From Siccibacter colletis (GTDB taxonomy: Bacteria; Pseudomonadota; Gammaproteobacteria; Enterobacterales; Enterobacteriaceae), in the NCBI RefSeq assembly GCF_000696575.1, contig NZ_JMSQ01000039.1, forward strand, positions 171,759 to 235,758: a stretch of DNA of 64,000 nucleotides, given 5' to 3'. The position numbers and the translations under genes were made by a program. The stretch's first letter is position 1, and every line of letters starts with the position of its first letter. Below the pieces are notes generated by a model. That model was given only the letters and a program-made list of their open reading frames with translations. It was not told the DNA's origin and did no database searches. Positions 1 to 9,324 of the stretch are shown here, piece by piece.

Positions 1-963
1 GTAGGTGGCCGAGTGAGTGAGTTTGATGGTGTGGGCTTTTGCAGAATACGAAATGCAGGCGTCCGGGCTGTCCGGGTCGATATAGGCGGTGTAGGGCTTG
101 TCGCTGGTTTTCGGGTCGTTATCGGGATGGTTAGCCTGCCCCTGAAGGGCAAAGATGAACGTCTCCGGCAGCGCTTCACCGTTCACGACAACACCCGAGC
201 CGGAGGTGGGATAATCCGTATTCGCCATACCGCTGTAATCCGCATCGCCCGTTTTACGAGGAGGAAGCGTGAACTCGTCTTCTGTGGGGGCCAGACCCAC
301 CACACCGTGCTGATAAAAGCCCCGCTGGTATAAGTTAGGGATGTCCTTCGCAATAGTCCGGGGGATCCCCCGCCAGCCAAACCCCTGCACGTTCATCAGG
401 GACACGACGCCATCATTCGGGCAGAAGTAGTTATAGACCTTGCCGTTGTTGTTACGGGCGCAGCGGGAATCCTGCCGCAACGGGTTATCGGAGGCTTTAC
501 GCAGCGTACAGGTGGCTTCCATTTCCTGCAGGGCCGCCTCATCCAGCACGCCGCCTGTGTACTGCGTTGCCATCAGGCGACAGAAATTTTTAAACGTCTG
601 CTGTCGGGCTTCATCCGTCTGGTGATGGCCGGGCTGTAAATTTTCAGCGGTACGGGATTCGAGAGAATAGGGGGAGTGGTTCAGGATGACGCAGTTAACA
701 GGGTCATAACCCGCCTGTTTCACCAGCATATTGGCGAGCATGGTGATAATCGTGCCCTGGCTGTGCGCTACCACGTTGATCACATCATTCCGGGTTTCCA
801 GTGGCTGCCTAATCTGGATAATCAAATCTGCCAGGCGCTGGGCGGCAAAAAACTGATAGATACGGTGCGGGTTCTCAAAGATGGGGTGTGTGAAGTCTCC
901 GCCGTTCGCATGCAGGGAAAGAAAACCGAGTCCGGTCAGCATTGAATAACGTCCCTGCATCAT
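1..963 (-). CDS. second tle-type lipase effector copy, N-terminally truncated, runs off left edge
   Basis: An open frame of 321 codons starts with ATG ATG at 963 (ATGA overlap with the stop of the lipoprotein gene) and is still open at base 1. After about 12 unique residues (MMQGRYSMLTGL) it matches the full-length effector at 1652-3769 from its residue ~200 onward. Bases 2-929 align with 2247-3174 without gaps (offset 2245). It keeps the lipase motif AHSQG but lacks the first ~200 residues, including the VILVHG segment. Such truncated copies beside an effector-immunity pair are typical of polymorphic toxin loci, where they serve as recombination donors; whether this one is translated or toxic is unknown. 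The 3' end lies outside the window. Confidence 0.75.
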   Translation of the reverse strand, partial: MMQGRYSMLTGLGFLSLHANGGDFTHPIFENPHRIYQFFAAQRLADLIIQIRQPLETRNDVINVVAHSQGTIITMLANMLVKQAGYDPVNCVILNHSPYSLESRTAENLQPGHHQTDEARQQTFKNFCRLMATQYTGGVLDEAALQEMEATCTLRKASDNPLRQDSRCARNNNGKVYNYFCPNDGVVSLMNVQGFGWRGIPRTIAKDIPNLYQRGFYQHGVVGLAPTEDEFTLPPRKTGDADYSGMANTDYPTSGSGVVVNGEALPETFIFALQGQANHPDNDPKTSDKPYTAYIDPDSPDACISYSAKAHTIKLTHSATY

Positions 964-1649
964 TTCCGCCCCGCATCCATGTCACAACGCATGTGATCCC
1001 AGCCGGTGTATCCCTTCACTTCTGGTACTTTGTCGGGCAGGTCCTGATAATTGGTATGATATTTCGCTGTATCGTTTACTAATGCCTCTTTTGTAATGTA
1101 ATCCAGTCCCCATGCTGGCCCCGGAAACTGCGGCGTAATATCCCCTTTAATACCATCAGGCAGTTCGTAATGAATGCCCGGACCGCCAGGCAGAACGCGC
1201 GGGTCATCAAACGGTCTGGACGACATATACAGCCGGTGTTTCGTCTGCAAAAAACCCTGGTCGTTGACGACAGTGAAAGAAAGAATGTCATCATAAGGTG
1301 GTCGGTTATCACCATTAGGCTCATTTTCTCCGGGCGAATAATGCGCACCGGTCCAGGTTTTCCCGTAATCTTTTGAAACTGTAAATCCACCTCCCCACGA
1401 GGAAACTGCCATGTAGCGTTCAGAAGGATGAACAAATTTCTTTGTAAATATTCGGTAATACTGGCTCCATACCTGACTATGGATATCTTTTAGCGTGTCG
1501 ACGTACCAGAGCTCTCCCTCGCAGTCCCAGCCCTTCAGTTCCAGATAACGGTGATCGTCAAAACGATAAACCACCTGCGTCGGCGGCTCCTTTGCCTGGC
1601 ATCCGGCCGCTAACAGCAGCGCAGTCAGGGCTGAATACAATCCCTTCAT
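960..1649 (-). CDS. lipoprotein, probable Tli immunity protein for the adjacent lipase effector
   Basis: 229 residues. The N-terminus is a lipoprotein signal (basic MKG, hydrophobic stretch, lipobox LAAGC with Cys17). The next residue is Gln, not Asp, so outer-membrane sorting is expected. No enzymatic motif was recognised in the rest. It starts 2 bp after the stop of the full-length effector, with AGGGAG ahead of its ATG, and its TGA overlaps the ATG of the truncated effector copy. Known for the family: Tle phospholipases act in the target periplasm and are neutralised by co-encoded periplasmic or lipoprotein Tli partners. The immunity role is inferred from gene order and the signal peptide. 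The gene looks less GC-rich than the housekeeping genes nearby. Confidence 0.7.
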   Translation of the reverse strand: MKGLYSALTALLLAAGCQAKEPPTQVVYRFDDHRYLELKGWDCEGELWYVDTLKDIHSQVWSQYYRIFTKKFVHPSERYMAVSSWGGGFTVSKDYGKTWTGAHYSPGENEPNGDNRPPYDDILSFTVVNDQGFLQTKHRLYMSSRPFDDPRVLPGGPGIHYELPDGIKGDITPQFPGPAWGLDYITKEALVNDTAKYHTNYQDLPDKVPEVKGYTGWDHMRCDMDAGRK

Positions 1650-1651
1650 AT

Positions 1652-3769
1652 TTAATCTCCCTTCGCTAAGGCGGCATCACTTTTAGGCCTTGGCATATCC
1701 CATTGCAGGTTTTTTACTTCCTGGTTTCCGGTAGCCAGGTCGCGGGATGGTTTAACGGATGTGGCGTTGCTGAACTGGTTAACAACATCTTTGGGTAGTA
1801 CTTCAACGGGCTTATTCATATACCGCTTTGTTTCGTCTAAAGGCAGCTTCCCTGACCGGTAATACTCCTTCGCATCAGGGTTCTTATTCAGCGGGTCACG
1901 CCAGTCAGCCCGGTGCAGCAGGTCTTCCCAGAATTTGCCCGCCCTGTAGTCGAACGCCCTGCACTGGCCGATAGCCAGGTCAAACGCCATCGCATGCGAC
2001 GGGGCATACTCACTCATGACGATGGAAGAATGCTGGCTGTACCCCACCGGGTCTGACTTCATCCACTCCTTTTCCAGCTCCTCGCGCGAACGAAGCCAGG
2101 TCAGCGTGACGAACTGATAATCTTTCGAACCTGTCACAACACCCTTAATCACCGTCACTTTGCGGTCGTTGCTTTCCATTTCCAGTTCTTCAGGCGTCAG
2201 AATATGTCCGGGCCGCCAGCCGATACGCTGATAGCTGTTTACGGCATAGGTGGCCGAGTGAGTGAGTTTGATGGTGTGGGCTTTTGCAGAATACGAAATG
2301 CAGGCGTCCGGGCTGTCCGGGTCGATATAGGCGGTGTAGGGCTTGTCGCTGGTTTTCGGGTCGTTATCGGGATGGTTAGCCTGCCCCTGAAGGGCAAAGA
2401 TGAACGTCTCCGGCAGCGCTTCACCGTTCACGACAACACCCGAGCCGGAGGTGGGATAATCCGTATTCGCCATACCGCTGTAATCCGCATCGCCCGTTTT
2501 ACGCGGAGGAAGCGTGAACTCGTCTTCTGTGGGGGCCAGACCCACCACACCGTGCTGATAAAAGACCCGCTGGTATAAGTTAGGGATGTCCTTCGCAATA
2601 GTCCGGGGGATCCCCCGCCAGCCCAAGCCCTGCACGTTCATCAGGGACACGACGCCATCATTCGGGCAGAAGTAGTTATAGACCTTGCCGTTGTTGTTAC
2701 GGGCGCAGCGGGCATCCTGCCGTAACGGGTTATCGGAGGCTTTACGCAGCGTACAGGTGGCTTCCATTTCCTGCAGGGCCGCCTCATCCAGCACGCCGCC
2801 TGTGTACTGCGTTGCCATCAGGCGACAGAAATTTTTAAACGTCTGCTGTCGGGCTTCATCCGTCTGGTGATGGCCGGGCTGTAAATTTTCAGCGGTACGG
2901 GATTCGAGAGAATAGGGGGAATGGTTCAGGATGACGCAGTTAACCGGAGCCTGCCCGGCCTGCTTGACCAGCATATTGGCGAGCATGGTGATAATCGTCC
3001 CCTGGCTGTGGGCCACCACGTTAATCACATCGTTTTTTGTCTCAGGTTCACGTCGAATCTGCAAAATCAAATCTGCCAGGCGCTGGGCGGCAAAAAACTG
3101 ATAGATACGGTGCGGGTTATTAAAGATGGGGTGTGTGAAGTCTCCGCCGTTCGCATGCAGGGAAAGAAAACCGACGGCGCCCAGCGCGACGCCCCCGGCA
3201 CCCGGCCCCAGCATATCGGGAATGGTGGTGGTGGCGTTGGCAAAGGTTCCGCCGCCTTTGGAAAAGTTCGTCTCCAGCACGTTACCAAAGTTATCGTTCT
3301 GGTACTTCAGCGTGCCTTGCCCGTCATTGCCCAGATCGGTTTTTTTACGGACGTTATCTTCCTGATACGCGTCGTAGGGCAGGTGGGCCGCATCATTTAT
3401 CTTGCGGACTTCATCACGATAGCGTTTCTGGTCCGCCACATAATCTTCATGCGTGACCGGCTTATAGCCCCAGTAAAACGGGATCACAGGTGAACGACCC
3501 GGCCGGGTGATTCTGTACTCCCCCCATTCATGCGCGTAAAAATCCTGGCGGCCCAGGCGCTTACTCAGGCCCGCGAGAATGCCTTTTTCCTGATTCTGGT
3601 AGGCTTCACCCACGTCGTTTACCCCGTGCACCAGGATCACGATCCCCGGCATGGGGCGCGGTACGCCAACGCGACGAGTCTGAGCGACCACCCCCAGATC
3701 TTTATGTACCGGAATATCCCCCTCGGATATCACCCGTGGCGCATAGGGGCTTTTTTTAACGTCCGTCAT
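1652..3769 (-). CDS. type VI secretion lipase/phospholipase effector (Tle, Tle3-like)
   Basis: 705 residues from the ATG at 3769, which overlaps the vgrG TGA (ATGA) and has GGAG 8 bases upstream; a GTG at 3772 is an alternative. The N-terminal half holds an alpha/beta-hydrolase beta strand ending in VILVHG (about residue 45) and the nucleophile elbow VVAHSQGT, with the presumed catalytic Ser near residue 255. No signal peptide is present, as expected of a VgrG-delivered cargo. The fold and length resemble the Tle3 group (DUF3274-type) from memory; substrate specificity cannot be read from the sequence. It lies directly downstream of vgrG, whose C-terminal extension is the likely docking site, and upstream of the lipoprotein immunity gene. 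Confidence 0.8.
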   Translation of the reverse strand: MTDVKKSPYAPRVISEGDIPVHKDLGVVAQTRRVGVPRPMPGIVILVHGVNDVGEAYQNQEKGILAGLSKRLGRQDFYAHEWGEYRITRPGRSPVIPFYWGYKPVTHEDYVADQKRYRDEVRKINDAAHLPYDAYQEDNVRKKTDLGNDGQGTLKYQNDNFGNVLETNFSKGGGTFANATTTIPDMLGPGAGGVALGAVGFLSLHANGGDFTHPIFNNPHRIYQFFAAQRLADLILQIRREPETKNDVINVVAHSQGTIITMLANMLVKQAGQAPVNCVILNHSPYSLESRTAENLQPGHHQTDEARQQTFKNFCRLMATQYTGGVLDEAALQEMEATCTLRKASDNPLRQDARCARNNNGKVYNYFCPNDGVVSLMNVQGLGWRGIPRTIAKDIPNLYQRVFYQHGVVGLAPTEDEFTLPPRKTGDADYSGMANTDYPTSGSGVVVNGEALPETFIFALQGQANHPDNDPKTSDKPYTAYIDPDSPDACISYSAKAHTIKLTHSATYAVNSYQRIGWRPGHILTPEELEMESNDRKVTVIKGVVTGSKDYQFVTLTWLRSREELEKEWMKSDPVGYSQHSSIVMSEYAPSHAMAFDLAIGQCRAFDYRAGKFWEDLLHRADWRDPLNKNPDAKEYYRSGKLPLDETKRYMNKPVEVLPKDVVNQFSNATSVKPSRDLATGNQEVKNLQWDMPRPKSDAALAKGD

Positions 3770-6278
3770 CACAGTAACTCCATTTTCCAGGTATCCAGAT
3801 CGTCGGCATCGAGTAACGATGAATGGCCGTTGCTGTCCGTAACACCTTCTACCACCTTTCCGGCCGAGCTGGTCAGCCTGAATTTTTTGTTCGCGAGAAT
3901 TTGCTCCGGGTCGTCTCCCGCGTGCAACTGATAGCGGAGTTTGAATGCGCCCTGATTGAACGGCGGGACCGTTACCTGCGCGCTTTCAGGGCCGTCGTAT
4001 TTCAGGTTCGGGGCTTTCAGCTCAATACCCGTCGGCGAGAAAATGGTGACCAGTCCGTTCGGACTGACACGTATCCCGCCACCGCCACAAGCCAGCTGTA
4101 TGCCCTGTTTAGCGCTGCAGTTCATCTGCCCGGCGGTACTGGCTATCGAGAAATCATGCTGCGAAAGCATATGCATGGCACCGCGCTGGGCCTGCGTGGT
4201 GATATCTCCGGCTCCGGCAATCAGCTGAATGCCAAGTTTCCGGGCAAACAGCGAGAGTTTTTCCCCCACCGCCAACGAGAACTTTTTCACCACGTTCACG
4301 CTGGTATCCTGGCCCGCCGTTACAATCACATCCTTGCCGGCAGAAAGTTGCAGGCTCGCCGGGGTAACGTGCGCTGTTCCTTTTTCGGCATACGCCAGAA
4401 GACCCGGCCCGGTCAGATTGCGCAGCGCCTGGTTCAACTGGTTCTGCTGGTCGGTATCGACATTACCGGCTCCGGCCGTTGCCGCGCTTTGTTGCAACGT
4501 CATCGCCAGCGACAACGCTTTTTCCAGCTGCACAATGGCGGCCGTCATATCCAGCTGCTTACCCTGCGCCCGCGGCTGGGCTTCTGTCGTGATGAGCACC
4601 CCTTTGGCGGCACGCAGTGCCATCCAGTCATCGGTGCGGGCCTCTACCCCTTCGCCACGCTTTCCACCTTTGGCGTCTACCAGGTGGCCGAGGCTAAGCT
4701 GTCCCTTGCCGTACTCCGTCGAAATCTTGATATGTTCCTTACCGCGACGATCTTCCAGGCGAATCTTGTTAAATGAAGCTGTGCGGATGACATTGCGGGT
4801 GTCATTGCGGTGGTTGACCAAATCCGGATGGCTACCGTCATGCAACACGTGGGCGATAAAAGGCCGATCGGGATCGCCACCTTCAAAGGCTACAGCCACA
4901 TCCGTTCCTTCCAGCAACGGGAAGTGAAAACCAAAAACATCTCCGCCGTATGGCCGGCCCAGACGCATCAGCGCACTGTCAAAACCGTCGCGCTTTTCAT
5001 CAAGATCAAAATCAAATTTCACGCGGTAGCGGCCTTTCGCATCCAGCCCGGCATAGGTTTTATTGCTCCCGATGGCCACCACTCTGGCGGGCACCGTTCC
5101 GGCGATCGCCGGCCGCGGCAGATATTCCGGACGGTAGCTGTAACCGTTCAGATAGGGGATTCCCCTGAGAACAGCACTGTAATGCTGTGCGCGACTGCCG
5201 GAGAGCGTCATCGTGGTGACGAGAACCCCTGAGGTAAATCCGTCAGGAATGTTCCCTGTCGGGTGAAACATCACGCCAGGCAGCAGGGCTGGATCGTTGG
5301 TGGTTACCCCCAGCACACTCTGTTTATTCAGCAGGCGTTCATAACGCAGGCGGGCGTAGAACGTGGCGGTTTCCGCCTCTGTCCCATAAAAATCACCGGC
5401 GGAGAGATAAGGATCGGCGTAGTGGTACTGTTTCCCGCGGGTTATTCCGTCGGGAATATCATTGCTGGTGATGGTTTTATCTGCCTGGTGAGAAAGCGGG
5501 TCGCGGTAGTTATAGGTGCGGACCAGCACATTTTCAGGAATAAGCTGGTACTGTTCTTCGGGTTCGGTAATGTACTCTTCATGGCTGGTCATACCGGAAT
5601 AACGGACGTATGGCAGCGGTTTATTGCAGAAGACGTAACGACGTTCCCCGTCACCGAAAATAACCACCGTTTCACCGGCACTTTTTCGTGATTTTCAAAA
5701 CGGAACCAGATCCCTACCTCAGCCAACAGGCGGCTTATGAACTGAAGATCGGTTTCTTTCCACTGAATAATCATTTCCCGTTCGGGATAGCTGTGGTTCA
5801 ACTGGTCAAAATCGATATTGTAACCATCGAAATGCCCGCTCTTTTTCATCAACGTTGTGACAAGTTCAGGTACGGTCACATCCATATACACGGCAGAACG
5901 GTAATTCCGATCCAGTAGCGCCAGCTCGTGCTCCAGCACGCACTCATACAGCGCGTGATCGGGGGAAGATTTCAGGCGGGAAAACGACGTGATCACGCCG
6001 TTTATCTGACGCACCGACAGCCAGGGTTGCTGATTGTGCCAGCCGGCTTTTGGGTTAGGGGCACGCAGAATAAACTCCGCCATCTGGTTAAGAACGTCCC
6101 GGACGGCGATATTCTGATTCGGACTGGTAAAGCGGATGGTGTAGCGGTAAGGCTTGCTGAGTTCTTCTTTCCCGGTAAAAGAGTGAACATCCGCTGAAAC
6201 TTTTTTACTGTGTGGGAAATTCAGTAAATAACGATTCAGGGTATCCTGCTGTTGAACCCTGTCTGGTTGTCCTGCCAT
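3769..6278 (-). pseudogene. vgrG: vgrG, type VI secretion spike protein, interrupted by a -1 frameshift
   Basis: Two minus-strand frames together encode one VgrG of about 837 residues. The first (ATG at 6278, AAGGA upstream) covers the gp27-like base and reads in frame to ISRLLAEVGIWFRFENHEK; the second continues SAGETVVIFGDGERR through the gp5-like OB fold, the beta-helical spike and a C-terminal extension. The break is at a run of five A (minus strand; bases 5682-5686). One extra A, or a -1 slip on the AAA codon, restores the reading. As written, frame 1 would end at 5589. The last ~70 residues (after PPFNQGAFKLRYQLH) resemble the small beta domain that binds Tle cargo in other VgrGs. The TGA overlaps the tle start. 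Mutation, sequencing error and recoding cannot be told apart here. Confidence 0.8.
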
Positions 6279-6662
6279 CGTCAAATATCCTTTTGATAGC
6301 GCAATGAAACGCTCAAAAAAATAATACGCCCGCAGTCTGGAAATGAAAATAGTGCTTCATGACGCAAAAATAAACGCTTACAAAATATTATCTGCTCGTT
6401 TATTTGTTTATTGGTAAATAATTCATAAAATGTAATTCATCAAATAAAGTAATTCACTGCCTTAATATATAACCCCCATTATCCAGGACTCTCCGCAAAT
6501 AAAATCCGCACCTGTATTGGATGCCGCTTTGCTGTTATACCGGAATGGAATGCATTACCTGTTCGCGTAGCCTGAAGATGTTATGGGTGTGGAAACCCGC
6601 CGTAATTTCCGGCCATAAAAAAACGCGCCCGCAGGCGCGTTTTTCATTGCTCACGCAGACAA
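6279..6662. other. AT-rich gap upstream of vgrG
   Basis: 384 bases without a gene between the vgrG start and the gltA stop, both on the minus strand. Bases ~6300-6480 are strikingly AT-rich with many A/T runs, unlike the flanking core genes. That fits a horizontally acquired promoter region that H-NS could silence; this is inference from composition only. The gltA terminator lies at the right end. I saw no convincing short coding sequence. Confidence 0.5.
6616..6644 (-). terminator. gltA Rho-independent terminator
   Basis: A perfect 7-bp stem ACGCGCC/GGCGCGT (6623-6629 with 6634-6640) and a 4-base loop. On the minus strand it is followed by a run of T (A run 6616-6623 on the plus strand), 19 bases past the gltA stop. 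T residues on the other side may also make it work on plus-strand transcripts. Confidence 0.85.
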
Positions 6663-7946
6663 TCATTTTTTCAGATTGCTGGTGAACTCACGTTTTTCGT
6701 AACCGGTGTAGAGCTGACGCGGACGGGCGATCTTGATGCCGTCGTCGTGCATCTCGTTCCAGTGCGCAATCCAGCCGACGGTACGGGCCATCGCGAAGAT
6801 CACGGTAAACATGGAGGACGGAATACCCATCGCTTTCAGAATAATGCCAGAGTAGAAATCGACGTTCGGGTAAAGCTGACGCTCGATGAAGTACGGGTCG
6901 TTGAGCGCGATATGCTCAAGCTCCATCGCCACCTGCAGCAGTTCATCTTTGGTACCCAGCTCTTTCAGCACTTCATGACAGGTTTCACGCATCACAGTGG
7001 CGCGCGGGTCATAGTTTTTGTAAACACGGTGACCAAAGCCCATCAGGCGGAAGGAGTCGTTTTTGTCCTTCGCACGCTTCACGAATTCCGGAATATGCTC
7101 AACGGTGCTGATCTCTTCCAGCATCTTCAGTGCCGCTTCGTTAGCGCCGCCGTGTGCCGGTCCCCACAGGGAGGCAATGCCCGCAGCGATACAGGCGAAC
7201 GGGTTAGCGCCGGAGGAGCCTGCGGTACGTACGGTGGAGGTGGAGGCGTTCTGCTCGTGGTCAGCGTGCAGGATCAGGATGCGATCCATTGCGCGTTCCA
7301 GCACCGGGTTCACCACGTACTCTTCGCACGGGGTGGAGAACATCATATTCAGGAAGTTACCGGAGTAGGAGAGGTCGTTACGCGGATAGACAAACGGCTG
7401 GCCGATTGAATACTTGTAACACATCGCCGCTACTGTCGGCATTTTGGAAAGCAGGCGGAAAGCGGCAATTTCACGGTGACGCGGATTATTCACATCCAGC
7501 GAGTCGTGGTAGAACGCCGCCAGCGCGCCGGTCACGCCGCATAGCACTGCCATCGGATGGGAATCGCGACGGAAGCCGTTGAACAGACGGGTGATCTGCT
7601 CGTGGATCATGGTGTGGCGGGTTACCGTGGTAACAAAGTCGTCGTACTCTTCCTGGGTCGGTTTTTCACCGTAAAGCAGGATATAGCACACTTCCAGATA
7701 GGTGGAGTTGGTCGCGAGTTCATCGATGGGAAAACCGCGGTGGAGCAGGATACCTTCGTCACCGTCGATAAAGGTGATTTTGGATTCGCACGATGCGGTT
7801 GAGGTGAAGCCGGGGTCGAAAGTGAACACACCTTTTGAACCAAGACTGCGAACATCAATAACATCCTGACCGAGCGTGCCTTTTAGCACATTCAGTTCGA
7901 TAGCATCATCACCGTTATACGTGATCTTTGCTTTAACATCAGCCAT
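6663..7946 (-). CDS. gltA: citrate synthase, type II hexameric
   Basis: 427 residues, the same length as E. coli GltA. It condenses oxaloacetate with acetyl-CoA in the cytoplasm, the entry step of the TCA cycle. Visible active-site segments are [11 protein letters not shown] and [14 protein letters not shown] (the two catalytic His) and NVDFYSG (the catalytic Asp). The N-terminal ~50-residue region carries the NADH-responsive domain of the Gram-negative hexameric enzyme. It is divergent from sdhC across a 647-bp control region, so citrate synthase and the sdh-suc operon can share regulators. It has its own terminator before the vgrG island. Confidence 0.98.
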   Translation of the reverse strand: MADVKAKITYNGDDAIELNVLKGTLGQDVIDVRSLGSKGVFTFDPGFTSTASCESKITFIDGDEGILLHRGFPIDELATNSTYLEVCYILLYGEKPTQEEYDDFVTTVTRHTMIHEQITRLFNGFRRDSHPMAVLCGVTGALAAFYHDSLDVNNPRHREIAAFRLLSKMPTVAAMCYKYSIGQPFVYPRNDLSYSGNFLNMMFSTPCEEYVVNPVLERAMDRILILHADHEQNASTSTVRTAGSSGANPFACIAAGIASLWGPAHGGANEAALKMLEEISTVEHIPEFVKRAKDKNDSFRLMGFGHRVYKNYDPRATVMRETCHEVLKELGTKDELLQVAMELEHIALNDPYFIERQLYPNVDFYSGIILKAMGIPSSMFTVIFAMARTVGWIAHWNEMHDDGIKIARPRQLYTGYEKREFTSNLKK

Positions 7947-8593
7947 TTACGGTCTCCTTAGCGCCTTATTACCTTAAGACTGCTGGCGACCAGATTTGCA
8001 TTTCAGTCCGTGGACTTACGTTACCAGTTTGTTATTTGGCTCGCTGCTCTGCGGTAGAGGAGGACATCAGGGTACAGAGCGATGGGCGCGTGCAGGAAAC
8101 GTGCGTATTACGGCGAATTCACGGCAAATCAGGACGTTAGCAATCCGTATTATTCGTTAATCTCTATCACTAATACCGGGCCAGGTCACTGCGGTCAATA
8201 CCGACACACTGTTACATAACTTATTCTCAGGTGAAAGCACGACCCCATAACTTTTACGAATTATATGCCTTTTCGGCTGATTTTTGTAACAATAATGTTT
8301 AACATTTGTCAAATCAGATGATTAAATTTTAAAATTATGTTGTTATCGTGATCCTGGTCACTGTTCAGAGCAAAAGACACCAAACAATTTGTAGGTGAAT
8401 TGTAATGATATTGTGAACGGCCTATACTGCCGCCAGGTCTCCGGAAACCCCTGCATCAGGAGCCACCCAGCGTAGTAACCCGTCGTTTTAACATCTGGAA
8501 GCAGTTGTTTTTGCATGACGCAGAGTTATAGAAAAGTGACGCTGTCTGACCCGGTTAGCAGACCCGGAGGTAGGAAACAATAAGAACAGCAAT
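7947..8593. promoter_or_regulatory. divergent gltA / sdhC control region
   Basis: 647 bases without a gene between the gltA start (minus) and sdhC (plus). The right half carries a recognisable CRP site and the sdhC promoter. The middle (about 8220-8345) is AT-rich and would be the place to look for ArcA and FNR sites, but I could not assign individual boxes. The long leader after the sdhC promoter (8435-8590) resembles that of E. coli. Confidence 0.7.
8347..8428 (+). promoter_or_regulatory. CRP site and sdhC promoter
   Basis: CGTGA-N6-TCACT at 8347-8362 is a close match to the CRP consensus. Downstream, a sigma-70 promoter is visible with -35 TTGTAA (8400-8405), a 17-base spacer and -10 TATACT (8423-8428). 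Both match the E. coli sdhC promoter as recalled. Confidence 0.8.
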
Positions 8594-8983
8594 GTGGGCA
8601 TAACCGTGAAAAAACAAAGACCTGTTAATCTGGATCTGACAACGATCCGGTTTCCTGTAACGGCTATAGCATCCATCCTCCACCGCGTGTCCGGCGTGAT
8701 CACCTTTGTGGCGGTCGGTATTCTGCTCTGGTTGCTGGGGCTGTCGCTCTCTTCACCCGAAGGTTTTCTGGCCGCGTCCTCCATCATGGACAGCTTCTTC
8801 GTCAAATTCATTATGTGGGGCATTCTCACCGCACTGGCGTATCACGTCGTCGGCGGCGTACGTCACATGCTGATGGATTTTGGCTATCTGGAAGAGACCT
8901 TCGCGTCAGGTAAACGCTCCGCTAACCTTTCCTTCGTTATCACCGTCGTGCTTTCGCTTCTCGCAGGAGTCCTCGTATGGTAA
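8594..8983 (+). CDS. sdhC: succinate dehydrogenase cytochrome b556 membrane subunit
   Basis: 129 residues, equal to E. coli SdhC when read from the GTG at 8594. The nearby ATG at 8592 meets TAA at its fourth codon, so it is not usable; a GTG at 8606 (VKKQRP) is an alternative start. Three transmembrane segments are visible. The haem ligand His84 falls in [12 protein letters not shown] at exactly the E. coli position, which supports the chosen start. With SdhD it anchors the complex in the inner membrane, binds haem b and forms part of the ubiquinone site. First gene of sdhCDAB-sucABCD; it overlaps sdhD by 7 bases. Confidence 0.96.
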   Translation: MGITVKKQRPVNLDLTTIRFPVTAIASILHRVSGVITFVAVGILLWLLGLSLSSPEGFLAASSIMDSFFVKFIMWGILTALAYHVVGGVRHMLMDFGYLEETFASGKRSANLSFVITVVLSLLAGVLVW

Positions 8984-9324
8984 GCAACGCTTCCGCACTG
9001 GGTCGCAATGGCGTTCATGATTTTATTCTGGTACGCGCCACCGCCATTGTTATCACCCTGTATATCGTCTATCTGATCGGTTTCTTCGCTCTGAACGGCG
9101 AGCTGACCTACGAGATCTGGAGCGGCTTCTTCGCTTCCGCCTTCACCAAAGTATTCACCCTGCTGACGCTGTTCTCGGTGTTGATTCATGCCTGGATTGG
9201 CATGTGGCAGGTGTTTACCGACTACGTTAAACACGTTGCGCTGCGCCTGTTCCTGCAACTGGCGGTGGTTCTGGCGTTGCTGGTTTACGTTATTTATGGA
9301 TTCGTTGTGGTGTGGGGTGTGTGA
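8977..9324 (+). CDS. sdhD: succinate dehydrogenase membrane anchor subunit
   Basis: 115 residues, the E. coli length. Three transmembrane helices are present. His71 (in [10 protein letters not shown]), the second axial haem ligand, and the Asp82-Tyr83 pair (TDYVK) at the quinone site are in the family positions. The start overlaps the end of sdhC and the TGA overlaps the sdhA ATG, so translation is coupled along the operon. In E. coli the sdhD start region is a target of the iron-stress RNA RyhB; I did not test whether that pairing is kept here. Confidence 0.97.
   Translation: MVSNASALGRNGVHDFILVRATAIVITLYIVYLIGFFALNGELTYEIWSGFFASAFTKVFTLLTLFSVLIHAWIGMWQVFTDYVKHVALRLFLQLAVVLALLVYVIYGFVVVWGV

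Noticed and set aside
5589-5667. The second half of vgrG as an independent gene starting at GTG 5667
   Set aside because: The frame is open further upstream and continues the VgrG fold without a gap; no ribosome site lies before the GTG. A frameshifted single gene explains it better.
8592-8603. ATG at 8592 as the sdhC start
   Set aside because: It reads ATG TGG GCA TAA, an immediate stop; the GTG at 8594 gives the E. coli length and places the haem ligand at residue 84.
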